A stretch of DNA of 64,000 bases from Candidatus Nitrotoga arctica (GTDB lineage Bacteria; Pseudomonadota; Gammaproteobacteria; Burkholderiales; Gallionellaceae). The translations under genes were made by a program, and so were the position numbers. The stretch covers positions 2,604,001-2,668,000 of the forward strand of contig NZ_OU912926.1 in the NCBI RefSeq assembly GCF_918378365.1, written 5' to 3'. This document shows positions 11,380-20,521 of the stretch, piece after piece. Positions within the stretch are counted from its first letter, which is position 1. Every line of letters begins with the position of its first letter. The notes beneath the pieces are model-generated. The model was not told the origin of the DNA and searched no databases. It was given only the letters and a program-made list of their open reading frames with translations.

Positions 11380-12864
11380 TTATGGAAGCGTTCTGGCAAG
11401 ACGAAACCCAACCTTGTATTCATAACGTTTTATCTCCTCGTTCCCCATACGATATGCGGAGCGCATAAACTTCGAACTGAATTTCCAAGAGCCGCCACGA
11501 ATAACACGTCCTACAGACCTATCATTTCCAGATGTTTTTTGCACCCAAGCACTTCCATTCGTTGGCGCCCCTTTATAATTATTATGATAAGTATCCTCCG
11601 TCCATTCCCACACATTGCCTAACATGTCGTATAGACCAAAAGCATTGGGCTGGAAGCTGCCTACGGGGGCAGACTGTGCCCCTTCCCATGGCGTGGCAGA
11701 TCCATCCCACTTGTTGCCGCAATCACTACAGTTAGCATTGTTACGCCCGACATCATTGCCCCAGTAAAAAGCGGTTGTCGTGCCAGCGCGAGCGGCATAT
11801 TCCCATTCCGCTTCAGTCGGCAGACGGTAGTTCTTTCCAGTTTTCTTTGATAACCATTGGGCGTAGAGTTGAGCATCAAACCAATTGACACAGGAAACCG
11901 GTCGGTTATCAAACTCGCTGTCGCCCATAAGGTCTTTACGAAAGCCAAAGTCACCCGAATTACGGCCAACACGTTCTTCAACCCAACCGCTTTCGTTGAC
12001 TGCCCAACATGTTCCCGCATCATGTTTTGTCTCGCCCACAAATGCTGCATATTGACCTCGAGTAACTTCAGTTTTACCCAAGGCAAAAGACGATAGGGTG
12101 ACCCGATGAACAGGACCTTCATCAACGCCATGCCCGACCTCATCATCCGGCGAACCCATGTCAAAACTTCCTGCAGAGATGACTATCATTTCTGGGCAGC
12201 CTGGACAATCTTTGAACGTTCCCTTTTTAACCTCAACCGGCTCAGACTCGCGCTTTTTACCTGCAGCGTTGAGTTGCGCCGCGCCCAATTGAACCTCGAC
12301 CTTTTTAATCGCACCGTCTCCCACACGGAGTTCTTGTTCAAATGTGCGATCATTAAAAGCATCAACTTTCTTTTGCACCCGCAACTTCAACGTGCCTTCA
12401 GGCACCTGCACGTCCAGAGGACATACGCCCTTGAGCTTATCGTCAACGAACACTTCAGCGTCCATATCATCAATTTTACAGGTGACACTTAACAACGATC
12501 CCTTCTTCGCCTCAACCTGCTCCAGGCTCAACGGTGCTGACGCCTGACGCTTGTCTTCGATGTTATTCTGCGGCGCACCCAATAACACTTCAATCGTTTT
12601 AATCACGTTATCGCCCACGCGAATTTCTTGCTCGAATATACGTGCATTGGAAGCATCAACTTTCTTTTGCACCTTCAACTTTAATGTGCCTTCTGGTACC
12701 AGCACATCCACAGGGCATTCACCCTTGAATTTGCCATTAACCAATACATCAGCGCCCACGTCATCACCTTTACAGGCTACACTCAGCGTAGAGTCAGCCG
12801 CATAGACGTTAGCGAATGCCGCTAGGGTTACGATTAGTAGGGTTGAAATATAAACTGATTTCAT
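11380..12864 (-). CDS. Exported protein with two PEGA repeats and a SUMF1/FGE-fold domain
   Basis: The start at 12864 is preceded by GGAGA and gives a 494-residue protein with a signal peptide (MKSVYISTLLIVTLAAFANVYA), so it is probably periplasmic or surface-exposed. Two PEGA-like repeats of about 73 residues (27–99 and 125–197) share CPxDVxVPEGTLKLxVQKKVDA and FEQExRVGD. A formylglycine-generating-enzyme fold follows (about 218–494), with EMIVISAGSFDMGS, YRLPTEAEWEYAARAG, GNVWEWTED and VIRGGSW. The two active-site cysteines that follow GGS in true FGE are absent (KFSSKF instead), so sulfatase-modifying activity is unlikely. It sits between nadK and hrcA, an unusual place. Confidence 0.85.
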   Translation of the reverse strand: MKSVYISTLLIVTLAAFANVYAADSTLSVACKGDDVGADVLVNGKFKGECPVDVLVPEGTLKLKVQKKVDASNARIFEQEIRVGDNVIKTIEVLLGAPQNNIEDKRQASAPLSLEQVEAKKGSLLSVTCKIDDMDAEVFVDDKLKGVCPLDVQVPEGTLKLRVQKKVDAFNDRTFEQELRVGDGAIKKVEVQLGAAQLNAAGKKRESEPVEVKKGTFKDCPGCPEMIVISAGSFDMGSPDDEVGHGVDEGPVHRVTLSSFALGKTEVTRGQYAAFVGETKHDAGTCWAVNESGWVEERVGRNSGDFGFRKDLMGDSEFDNRPVSCVNWFDAQLYAQWLSKKTGKNYRLPTEAEWEYAARAGTTTAFYWGNDVGRNNANCSDCGNKWDGSATPWEGAQSAPVGSFQPNAFGLYDMLGNVWEWTEDTYHNNYKGAPTNGSAWVQKTSGNDRSVGRVIRGGSWKFSSKFMRSAYRMGNEEIKRYEYKVGFRLARTLP

Positions 12865-12932
12865 GGTTTCTCCGTTTAAAAAAATGATTGAGGTGGAAAT
12901 TTTATTCATCTTAAAATCTTTACCGCCATTAT

Positions 12933-13103
12933 TTATGGGCAGCATAATGCGTTAAACTCGTCGTCGCTGAGACTGGCTTGATGCAGAATGGCGCGTAATG
13001 TACCACGGGCAAGTTCATTATTGTCAGAACCACCCATTGAAAAATAGTTAATAACCTGCGGGATAATTTTGGGGGGGTATTGGATTTTTTTGAAAACAAC
13101 CGC
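12933..13103 (-). pseudogene. Short open frame, possible C-terminal remnant or micro-gene
   Basis: A frame of 56 codons opens after a TAG and ends before the PEGA/SUMF1 gene. Its C-terminal 34 residues begin at a Met at 13037 (MGGSDNNELARGTLRAIL, then SDDEFNALCCP). The composition looks protein-like, and the frame is open upstream of the Met (YPPKIIPQVINYFS), which suggests the tail of a lost longer gene. There is no convincing start or ribosome-binding site, and I do not recognise a family. Confidence 0.3.
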
Positions 13104-13555
13104 CTATAGCAATCTATATCCATAACCAGACTCTCGAACAATAAGTTCGGCTTGTGGTTTCGTTTGTAGTTCCTCTGTTAAACAAATAAATTTTCCTAAT
13201 GACTTGACTTTCAAGACTTGGGACTACAGACCATTGAAGCGTAAAACATTTGATTATGAATATTAAAATTAAATTATATGGAGATATATGGAGATATCAA
13301 GTACAGAACAACATTACAATAACTTCCAGCTTACCAATTCGATATAATCGATATTTAACGATAACTTGTGAACCCTCAGTCTGACGCATTCATGTTTTTA
13401 TGAAATAGTAGAAATATTTGTGCACGGCATATGACGAAGCTTGAATCCGCCAATGTTAAACTGCTGATATTCGAAACCGACCTCAATTATCGACCAACTC
13501 CGAACACAGCAAACCCTTATCGAAAAACGACGCCACTACTTCCAGATCAACTTTA
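13104..13555. other. hrcA upstream region, no gene seen
   Basis: AT-rich at its left side, with a tandem 10-base repeat ATATGGAGAT at 13276–13295. I looked for a CIRCE element (TTAGCACTC/GAGTGCTAA) ahead of hrcA and found none. CTTGAA near 13440 resembles a sigma-32 -35 box, but no matching -10 is evident. Confidence 0.45.
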
Positions 13556-14584
13556 ATGTCAACAATTCTTAACAACCGCGCACAAATTTTGCTTAAGACA
13601 TTGGTGGATCGCTATATTAACAATGGTCAGCCGGTAGGTTCGCGCGCGCTGCTGCAGTTTTCCGGTTTGGAAGTCAGCTCAGCTACTATTCGTAATGTAA
13701 TGGCTGACCTCGAAGAAATGGGGCTGGTGAGCAGTCCGCACACTTCCGCTGGGCGCGTGCCGACAGCACGGGGCTATCGTTTGTTTATCGACACATTGAT
13801 GGTGGTGCAACCGCTAGACAGCGCACGTGTGCAACAACTCGAACATCAATTGCAACCGGACAATCCTTCGCGCTTGCTAATGCAGGCGTCCAATTTGTTG
13901 TCTGAGCTCACCCATTTTGCGGGCGTGGTCGCCACGCCAAGACGCACCGCCATCACTGTGAGTCATGTCGAATTTTTACGCCTATCCAAAAAGAGAGTTC
14001 TGCTAATTATCGTAATGCCAAATGATGAGGTGGAGAACCGCGTATTACTGACACACAAGGACTATACTCAATCGCAGCTCACTGAAGCCGGCAATTTTTT
14101 AAGCCAGCACTATGCTGACTGCCCGTTCCAGGATATCCACCAACGCGTGCAGTCCGAGTTACATCAATTGCAACACGACCTGACCGCACTGATGAGCGCG
14201 GCGATGGTGGCAGGTGATGCGGTCATTGCACGAAAAAATGAAGATTACGTTATCAGTGGCGAGCGCAACCTTTTATATATAAACGATCTTTCTTCAAACA
14301 TGCAACAGCTGCGCGGGCTGTTCAACGTATTCGAACAGAAAACCGAGCTGCTGCAGTTACTTGATGTAAGCCGCCATGCTCCCGGTGTGCATATTTTTGT
14401 AGGTAACGAATCCGGATTGCCCGGATTGGATGAATGCAGTGTAGTTAGTGCACCTTACACCTCTGACGGTCAGATAATTGGTACGCTGGCGGTGGTCGGT
14501 CCCAAGCGCATGAATTACGAAAAAGTCGTCCCGATTGTAGACATCACCTCCAAGCTGCTCAGCAATGCGCTGTCGCACCATTAG
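13556..14584 (+). CDS. hrcA: Heat-inducible transcription repressor HrcA
   Basis: HrcA represses chaperone operons by binding CIRCE elements, with GroEL modulating its activity. The 342-residue protein carries an N-terminal winged helix (ALLQFSGLEVSSATIRNVMADLEEMGLV, residues about 28–55, followed by SSPHTSAGRVPTARGYR). The HrcA dimerisation/GAF-like body ends in GTLAVVGPKRMNYEKVVPIV. No CIRCE was seen upstream, so autoregulation is not supported here. It is followed by hemH, as in other betaproteobacteria. Confidence 0.95.
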   Translation: MSTILNNRAQILLKTLVDRYINNGQPVGSRALLQFSGLEVSSATIRNVMADLEEMGLVSSPHTSAGRVPTARGYRLFIDTLMVVQPLDSARVQQLEHQLQPDNPSRLLMQASNLLSELTHFAGVVATPRRTAITVSHVEFLRLSKKRVLLIIVMPNDEVENRVLLTHKDYTQSQLTEAGNFLSQHYADCPFQDIHQRVQSELHQLQHDLTALMSAAMVAGDAVIARKNEDYVISGERNLLYINDLSSNMQQLRGLFNVFEQKTELLQLLDVSRHAPGVHIFVGNESGLPGLDECSVVSAPYTSDGQIIGTLAVVGPKRMNYEKVVPIVDITSKLLSNALSHH

Positions 14585-14689
14585 CAAAAACAAATATCAA
14601 CATTAAAGGCACAGGAAAGACCAGTCCAAACTTTTTAATCGGTATTCTGTTTAGCTTTTCTCAGTAGAAAATTTCTTGGATACAACTTT

Positions 14690-15781
14690 ATGCCTTACTC
14701 AACCGAACCCACCTATACCCACGGCACACCTGAAAAATGTGCCGTGTTATTGCTTAACCTTGGCACGCCGGATGCTCCCACTGCCCAAGCAGTCAAACCT
14801 TACTTGCGTGAATTCCTGGGCGACCCGCGCGTAGTGGAAATTCCAAAACTAGTTTGGTGGTTTATTTTGAACGGTATTATTCTTAACACTAGACCCAAGA
14901 AATCTGCCGCCAAATATGCCAGCATTTGGATGGCCGAAGGCTCACCCCTGAAAGTACATACTGAACGTCAAACCAGTCTGCTACAAGGCTATCTGGGGGA
15001 ACGCACCCATGGCATGCCACTGGTGGTGGACTACGCCATGCGCTATGGCAATCCCTCCATTCCCAGCGTGCTAGCTAAACTCAAGGCGCAAAACTGTCAG
15101 CGCATCCTGCTTGTTCCGATGTATCCACAATATGCCGCCAGTGCAACCGGCACCGCATGGGATGTCATTTTTAACGAACTCACCAAACAGCGCAATATGC
15201 CCGCGCTACGCACTATTAAGCACTTCTACGACAACCCTGGCTACATTGCAGCCACTGTGCAAAACATTCGCGATTATTGGACACTGCATGGTCGTCCGGA
15301 TCAGCTGGTGATGAGCTTTCACGGTTTACCGCGCTACACGCTGGAGAAGGGAGATCCTTATCACTGTGAATGCCAAACGAGCGGACGTCTGATAGCTGAG
15401 GCACTGCAACTGAATGCAGAACAATACACTGTTTGCTTCCAGTCGCGCTTCGGCCGCTCCGAATGGCTTCAACCTTATACCACTACCATACTTAAAAAAT
15501 TAGGTATGAAAAAAACTAAACGCGTTGATGTAATCTGCCCTGGCTTCGTAGCAGACTGTTTGGAAACGCTGGAAGAGATTGCAATGGAAGGTAAAGAAGA
15601 CTTTAGGCATGCAGGCGGTGGCGAATATCACTACATTCCTTGCCTCAATGAACGGCCAGGCTGGATACACGCCTTAGCAGATTTGGTCTTGGATAACCTA
15701 CACGGCTGGCTGGATAAGCCGCAAGCGGCACAACTGGAACAGAGCCGCTTAAGGGCTCTGTCCATGGGCGCTAAGAGTTAA
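14690..15781 (+). CDS. hemH: Ferrochelatase
   Basis: HemH inserts Fe(II) into protoporphyrin IX, the last step of heme b synthesis. The 363-residue protein shows the class signature [23 protein letters not shown] near residues 20–42, the catalytic-His segment [21 protein letters not shown] near 205, and [16 protein letters not shown] near 245 with [15 protein letters not shown] near 280. Length and motifs are complete. It stands about 100 bases after hrcA on the same strand, so co-transcription is possible. Confidence 0.97.
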   Translation: MPYSTEPTYTHGTPEKCAVLLLNLGTPDAPTAQAVKPYLREFLGDPRVVEIPKLVWWFILNGIILNTRPKKSAAKYASIWMAEGSPLKVHTERQTSLLQGYLGERTHGMPLVVDYAMRYGNPSIPSVLAKLKAQNCQRILLVPMYPQYAASATGTAWDVIFNELTKQRNMPALRTIKHFYDNPGYIAATVQNIRDYWTLHGRPDQLVMSFHGLPRYTLEKGDPYHCECQTSGRLIAEALQLNAEQYTVCFQSRFGRSEWLQPYTTTILKKLGMKKTKRVDVICPGFVADCLETLEEIAMEGKEDFRHAGGGEYHYIPCLNERPGWIHALADLVLDNLHGWLDKPQAAQLEQSRLRALSMGAKS

Positions 15782-15837
15782 CTTGTAAAACTAATGTGCA
15801 TTGCTATATGAGTACCATCCAGCGGCACGAAATGCCT

Positions 15838-16383
15838 TTATATCCGGATAAAATTATCGCGGTAATACTTCATCTCATTGATAGATTCGTAAATATCGGC
15901 CAGCGCTTCATGCTTACCGTGTTTCTTTATTCCCTGAGCCACTTCTGGCTTCCAACGTTTAGCAAGTTCCTTAAGAGTACTTACATCCAAGTTACGATAG
16001 TGGAAATAGCTTTCCAATTGCGGCATCCAGCGTGCAAGAAAGCGACGGTCTTGGCAGATAGAATTGCCGCACATCGGTGATGTGCGGGCGGGCACATGTT
16101 CCTTGAGGAACTCCAGCATCTGAGCTTCCACTACTGCGTCGTCCAGCGTAGATGCTTTCACCTTGTCGATAAGACCAGATTTGCCATGGGTGGCTTTATT
16201 CCAGCTATCCATACCGTCCAATACGATATCTGCTTGGTGCACTACCAAAACCGGTGCTTCAACAATAGTATTCAGATCGCCATCAGTAATAACCAGCGCA
16301 ACTTCAATAATGCGATCAGTTTCCGGAACTAGACCGGTCATCTCCATATCTATCCAAATGAGGTAGTTTTGATTTTGTGCCAT
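15838..16383 (-). CDS. orn: Oligoribonuclease
   Basis: Orn is the DEDDh 3'-5' exonuclease that clears 2–5-mer RNAs, including pGpG. The start at 16383 ([18 protein letters not shown]) gives 181 residues, the family norm; the open frame continues 23 codons upstream without homology. Visible motifs are D-x-E in [25 protein letters not shown] near 110, and the C-terminal [18 protein letters not shown] with the catalytic His/Asp. It converges with hemH and is divergent from the M48 protease gene. Confidence 0.96.
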   Translation of the reverse strand: MAQNQNYLIWIDMEMTGLVPETDRIIEVALVITDGDLNTIVEAPVLVVHQADIVLDGMDSWNKATHGKSGLIDKVKASTLDDAVVEAQMLEFLKEHVPARTSPMCGNSICQDRRFLARWMPQLESYFHYRNLDVSTLKELAKRWKPEVAQGIKKHGKHEALADIYESINEMKYYRDNFIRI

Positions 16384-16553
16384 AATTGACTGCGTATGTT
16401 TATTGAGATTACTGTCGAATAGGTATTGTGCCATATCAACACAACACGCCAATTATTTTTAATTAGTAAATAATAGCCAAGGCTCTGCTATAAAAAAACA
16501 ACCAAATAACATCAATTACTTACAGTATATATTTTATATAAATATCAGAACAC

Positions 16554-17807
16554 ATGAATTCATTCCAATTTTCCGCGTTATTTATTGGCGCACTGTTATT
16601 AACTACGATCGCCCAAATGTGGCTGGCACGACGTCATCTTACCCACATCCAAACGCATCGCGCCGAAGTGCCATCGAATTTTCGCGAGCAGATAGACCTC
16701 TCAGCACACCAAAAAGCGGCAGACTACACAAGCGACAAAACGCGATTGACTATGCTGAGTACTCCATTCAATGCTCTGCTGCTATTCGTATTCACCCTCG
16801 GTGGTGGGGTGCAGTGGATCGCCGACTTATGGTTGACCACCGTTACCAATTCACTCATACAAGGCCTGGCGGTCATCCTAACGGTGCTGATACTTTCATC
16901 CCTGTTGGAAATGCCGTTCAGCTTGTACCGCACATTTGTCATTGAGGCGCGCTACGGCTTCAATAAAATGACGCTGGCAATGTATCTGGCCGATGCCGCG
17001 AAAAGCTTGTTGCTCGGCGCCCTATTCGGCTTACCATTATTATTCGGAGTATTGTGGCTGATGGAACGCATGGGCGCAAGCTGGTGGCTGTATGTTTGGG
17101 GGGTGTGGGTAACGTTCAATCTGCTACTACTATTCATCTATCCCTCTTTCATCGCACCGCTGTTCAACAAGTTCACCCCGCTGCAAGATGAGACGCTCAA
17201 AACACGTATTAAGGCACTATTACAAAAATGCGGATTCACCGCACAGGGGCTGTTCGTAATGGATGGCTCCAAGCGTACCTCACATGGAAACGCCTATTTC
17301 ACGGGCTTCGGCAAAACCAAACGAATTGTGTTTTTCGACACCCTGCTGGAACGCCTCGTGCCAACAGAAATTGAGGCGGTACTAGCGCATGAGCTGGGAC
17401 ATTTTAAACGTCACCATGTGCTGAAACGTATCGTTTTCACCTTTGCTTTAAGCTTGGGATTCTTATGGCTGCTCGCACAATTGATGGAAGCAAACTGGTT
17501 CTACGTCGGACTCGGTGTTACTACCCCATCCACCGCGCTGGCGCTATTACTGTTCTTCATGATATTGCCAGTCTTCAGCTTTTTACTGCATCCGCTTATG
17601 AGCTACTACTCGCGCAAACATGAATTCGAGGCAGATGCCTATGCCGCGCAACAAACCAATGCACATAACCTCGCCAGCGCGCTGGTAAAGATGTACCAAG
17701 ACAATGCTGCAACCCTTACGCCAGATCCGCTGTACTCCACGTTTTACGACTCGCATCCACCCGCTTTAATGCGTATTGCTCGATTACAAACTTTACAAAG
17801 AGCCTAA
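16554..17807 (+). CDS. M48 family membrane metallopeptidase (Ste24/CAAX protease-like)
   Basis: A 417-residue integral-membrane zinc protease of the Ste24-like M48 branch. Several hydrophobic segments flank the catalytic motif HELGH (His279, Glu280, His283), and a third zinc ligand is likely in the SRKHEFEADAYAAQ segment near residue 357. NPPFSLYRTF-like and YPSFIAPLFNKFTPL segments match the family. It probably acts in membrane-protein quality control; the substrate is unknown. The next gene, a cytochrome c, starts two bases after its stop, so the two form an operon. Confidence 0.92.
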   Translation: MNSFQFSALFIGALLLTTIAQMWLARRHLTHIQTHRAEVPSNFREQIDLSAHQKAADYTSDKTRLTMLSTPFNALLLFVFTLGGGVQWIADLWLTTVTNSLIQGLAVILTVLILSSLLEMPFSLYRTFVIEARYGFNKMTLAMYLADAAKSLLLGALFGLPLLFGVLWLMERMGASWWLYVWGVWVTFNLLLLFIYPSFIAPLFNKFTPLQDETLKTRIKALLQKCGFTAQGLFVMDGSKRTSHGNAYFTGFGKTKRIVFFDTLLERLVPTEIEAVLAHELGHFKRHHVLKRIVFTFALSLGFLWLLAQLMEANWFYVGLGVTTPSTALALLLFFMILPVFSFLLHPLMSYYSRKHEFEADAYAAQQTNAHNLASALVKMYQDNAATLTPDPLYSTFYDSHPPALMRIARLQTLQRA

Positions 17808-17809
17808 TT

Positions 17810-18115
17810 ATGAATAAATTTTTTATTATATTTTTGTTACTGTGCAGTACAACACAAGCCGACCCCTTTGCCGATGGCCAACCAGAAACCGGTAAAAAAT
17901 TGTTCGACAAATACAAATGTAATAGCTGCCACAACGGCAAGATGGGCGGTGACGGTAATGCCATCTTCACGCGTCCCAACCGCAAAGTGACGGACCCGCA
18001 GCAGTTAACGGCTCAAATTAATGTATGCGCCAGTAATGTGGGTGCTAATTTTTCCACACAGGAAAAACTAGACCTCGCCGCCTATCTCAACAAGCATTTC
18101 TATAAATTCAAGTGA
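17810..18115 (+). CDS. Small class I cytochrome c
   Basis: A 101-residue exported protein with a short signal peptide (MNKFFIIFLLLCSTTQA) and one heme c attachment site, CNSCH at residues 37–41. The region GKMGGDGNAIFTRPNRKV fits the cytochrome c5/cbb3-type loop; Met46 could be the distal ligand, but this is uncertain. The C-terminal helix SAQEKLDLAAYLNKHFYKF-like closes the fold. The electron partner is unknown. It lies between the M48 protease and phhB with almost no spacing, an arrangement I associate with betaproteobacteria. Confidence 0.88.
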   Translation: MNKFFIIFLLLCSTTQADPFADGQPETGKKLFDKYKCNSCHNGKMGGDGNAIFTRPNRKVTDPQQLTAQINVCASNVGANFSTQEKLDLAAYLNKHFYKFK

Positions 18116-18120
18116 ACGCT

Positions 18121-18459
18121 ATGACAACCCTCTGTGATTTGGCAAACAAACAATGTAAACCTTGCGAAGGCGGTGTACAGCCGTTATCTCAAGATGAAAT
18201 TAACGTTCTGATAAAGCAGCTGGATGGCTGGGTGCAGCGCGATCACACTATCGGTAAAATTTTCGAGTTCAAAAACTATTATCAGACCATGGCCTTCGTA
18301 AATGCAGTGGCATGGCTTTCGCACCGCGAAGATCATCATCCCGATCTGAGCGTAAGCTACAACAAGTGCCATGTAGAATATTCTACGCATGCCATTAAGG
18401 GCCTGTCGGAGAATGACTTCATCTGCGCCGCCAAGGTGGACGCCTTGCTTAAGGTTTGA
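18121..18459 (+). CDS. phhB: 4a-hydroxytetrahydrobiopterin dehydratase (PCD/DCoH)
   Basis: Pterin-4a-carbinolamine dehydratase recycles the oxidised pterin cofactor of aromatic amino acid hydroxylases. From ATG 18121 it has 112 residues; a GTG at 18112, overlapping the cytochrome stop, is an alternative. The active-site histidines are in SHREDHHPDLSVSYNKCHVEYSTHAIKGLSENDF (about residues 69–102). No phenylalanine hydroxylase gene is in the window, so its physiological partner is not shown here. The stop overlaps the rsgA start. Confidence 0.94.
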   Translation: MTTLCDLANKQCKPCEGGVQPLSQDEINVLIKQLDGWVQRDHTIGKIFEFKNYYQTMAFVNAVAWLSHREDHHPDLSVSYNKCHVEYSTHAIKGLSENDFICAAKVDALLKV

Positions 18460-19328
18460 ACCTACCTATCCAAGGGCAAGTAATCGCCGCCTTCAGCCGC
18501 CAATATATGGTTGAACTGTCTGATGGAGAATTGCTACCCTGTCTAACACACGGCAAAAAAAGCGAAGTGGCATGTGGTGATATTGTAGAAATTCAGCGCA
18601 TAAATGATGCGCAAGGGGTGATCAAACATATCCTGCCGCGCCAGACTTTACTGTACCGTTCTGATGCCTACCGCCAGAAACTCATTGCCGCCAACATTAC
18701 ACAAATTATTGTGGTCGTGGCAAGCGAACCTTCGTTCAGCGACGAACTTCTGGCGCGCTGCCTCATCGCCGCACACGACCAGCAACTTGCCACCCTCATT
18801 GTGCTGAATAAATGCGACTTGCTGGAAGCAGCAACGACTGCGCGTGCCCAACTAAAAGCCTACCGCGCCATCGGCTACCGTGTGCTGGAACTGTCTGCCA
18901 AAGAGAACGCGGCCCCTCTATGTCCCCTTTTACAAGGCCACACCAGTATACTGGTAGGGCAATCCGGCATGGGTAAATCCACCCTCATCAATAAATTACT
19001 ACCGGATGCACAAGCAGCCACACGTGAAATTTCCACCGCACTGAATTCAGGAAAACACACCACCACCCACGCACGTCTCTATCACTTAAATACGGAAAGC
19101 CATTTGATAGACTGCCCTGGTGTGCAAGCATTCGGGCTACACCACCTGGATTTTGGTGCCATCGAAGCGGGCTTTGTGGAATTCGCAGCCTACCGTGGTC
19201 AGTGTCGCTTCCATAACTGTCGTCATACACATGAACCGGACTGCGCACTGAAAAAAACAGAACAAGAAGGAAAGATCGATACACGAAGACTAAAGCTGTT
19301 CCAGGAGATTAGCCAGAGCAAGTGCTGA
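18456..19328 (+). CDS. rsgA: Ribosome small subunit-dependent GTPase A
   Basis: RsgA is a circularly permuted GTPase that checks late 30S assembly. The 290-residue protein has an N-terminal OB fold, then the permuted order G4 (LNKCDLLE, near 112), G1 (GQSGMGKSTLINKLL, near 168) and G3 (DCPGVQAFGL, near 218). A C-terminal zinc knuckle follows (CRFHNCRHTHEPDC, near 249–262). A TTG start at 18456 overlaps the phhB stop, giving tight coupling. The IS630-type element begins only 38 bases after its stop. Confidence 0.96.
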   Translation: MNLPIQGQVIAAFSRQYMVELSDGELLPCLTHGKKSEVACGDIVEIQRINDAQGVIKHILPRQTLLYRSDAYRQKLIAANITQIIVVVASEPSFSDELLARCLIAAHDQQLATLIVLNKCDLLEAATTARAQLKAYRAIGYRVLELSAKENAAPLCPLLQGHTSILVGQSGMGKSTLINKLLPDAQAATREISTALNSGKHTTTHARLYHLNTESHLIDCPGVQAFGLHHLDFGAIEAGFVEFAAYRGQCRFHNCRHTHEPDCALKKTEQEGKIDTRRLKLFQEISQSKC

Positions 19329-19366
19329 CCTGCATCCTTGAAAAGGCAGTGATTGATGACTTACTA

Positions 19367-20481
19367 TTGATCCGGCACGAATTATTCATGAAGCCGCGTA
19401 GGCGACTTTTGGGTCGCCGAAATAACGGCGCACGCGTTCGGGGTTTTGCTCAAGCATGGTCATGTGATCAGTCGCAGCAGCTCTGAGTTTTGCCTTGGTG
19501 CGCACTGGCACCTTTGAAGTGATGACGTGCTTGAGATCTGCATTCAGTCTTTCTTCGGGGTTGAGTTCAGGGCTGTAGCTGGGCAAGTAGAACAACTCGA
19601 TTTTCTGTGCGTTCTCGGCAGCCCAAGCCTTTACAGGTTTGCTGTGATGAACTCTCAAGTTGTCCAGTATCAGAAACACCTTGCGGTCTGTATCCTTGAT
19701 GAGCGCCTCCAGAAATTCAATGAGCTTGTCGGAGTTAAATGCCTCATCAATAATCATCCAGCGCGTTTTACCCTGATTGGTTACCGTCGCAATCATCGAT
19801 AGCTTGTGGCGCGTGCCGCCTACTGCGAACGTCACAGGTGTCTTGCCCACCGGCGCATAGCTCCTGCCTCTGACATCCGTGTTGACTAGCGCCGTCTCGT
19901 CGCCCCAGTGAATTTCCGCACCTTCTGTTTTTGCTCTGGCTTCAATGGCCGGATATTGTTCATCAAGCCAAGCCTGGACGGCTTCAGGCCGCTGCTCGTA
20001 TGCTTTTTTAATGGGTTTTTGTGGTGTAAAACCCCAACGTGCCAAGTAGTTGCCTACTGCCCGAATAGACAGCTTGATACTGTGCGCCAGCTCAATGTGC
20101 TGGCGCACAGCGGGCCTGCTCCATAGCGCAAAATCCATCTTGAGTTGTTCGGGGCGTCTGTCGCAGATGGTTTGTTGAATCGCCAGCTCTTGGCTAATCG
20201 TCAAGCGACGTCCACTGCCAGGTTTTTTACCCCGAACGCCGGGCTTGAGTGCCCCCGAACCTTCAGCCTTATACAACCGCAGCGCCGTATTGACTGCCGT
20301 CCAGCTCAGTCCCGTTTGCACCACGATCTCCATCACCGCCATGCCTTTGCGGTGCATACGTATGACTTGCTTGCGTCGTTCATGCAGTACTTCTCGCGAC
20401 TGCTTGCGGGCATCTTCTTTTTCCATACTCCATAGACATCGAAAACCAATAAAAATTCATTTATAAATCGTGCCGGGTCTA
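19367..20481 (-). mobile_element. IS630-family insertion sequence, apparently complete
   Basis: The element is about 1,115 bases. Imperfect terminal inverted repeats lie outside the transposase: GATCCGGCACGA then ATTATTCATGAA on the left, matched on the complementary strand on the right by GACCCGGCACGA then TTTATAAATGAA. TA dinucleotides at 19365–19366 and 20482–20483 fit the TA target duplication typical of IS630/Tc1. It inserted between rsgA and the CobD/AmpE-like gene without breaking either. Confidence 0.85.
19386..20426 (-). CDS. IS630 family transposase
   Basis: A 346-residue single-frame DDE transposase. The N-terminal half has helix-turn-helix/winged-helix modules (KGMAVMEIVVQTGLSWTAVNTALRLY near 30–55, then LSIRAVGNYLARWGFTPQKP near 118–137). 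The catalytic core contains EIHWGDETALVNTDVRG near 170, VFLILDNLRVHHSK near 255, and YLPSYSPELNPEERLNADLK near 280–300, supplying the D, D and E. No frameshift or stop is present, so it may still be active. Confidence 0.93.
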   Translation of the reverse strand: MEKEDARKQSREVLHERRKQVIRMHRKGMAVMEIVVQTGLSWTAVNTALRLYKAEGSGALKPGVRGKKPGSGRRLTISQELAIQQTICDRRPEQLKMDFALWSRPAVRQHIELAHSIKLSIRAVGNYLARWGFTPQKPIKKAYEQRPEAVQAWLDEQYPAIEARAKTEGAEIHWGDETALVNTDVRGRSYAPVGKTPVTFAVGGTRHKLSMIATVTNQGKTRWMIIDEAFNSDKLIEFLEALIKDTDRKVFLILDNLRVHHSKPVKAWAAENAQKIELFYLPSYSPELNPEERLNADLKHVITSKVPVRTKAKLRAAATDHMTMLEQNPERVRRYFGDPKVAYAAS

Positions 20482-20521
20482 TAATAGCCTCATTAAATAA
20501 GGAGCTAATATTACGGATACG

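Noticed and set aside
13276..13295. Tandem ATATGGAGAT repeat
   Set aside because: Only two copies in an AT-rich spacer, with no associated feature; probably chance slippage.
13104..13555. CIRCE or sigma-32 promoter ahead of hrcA
   Set aside because: No TTAGCACTC-N9-GAGTGCTAA was found, and CTTGAA near 13440 lacks a matching -10 sequence.
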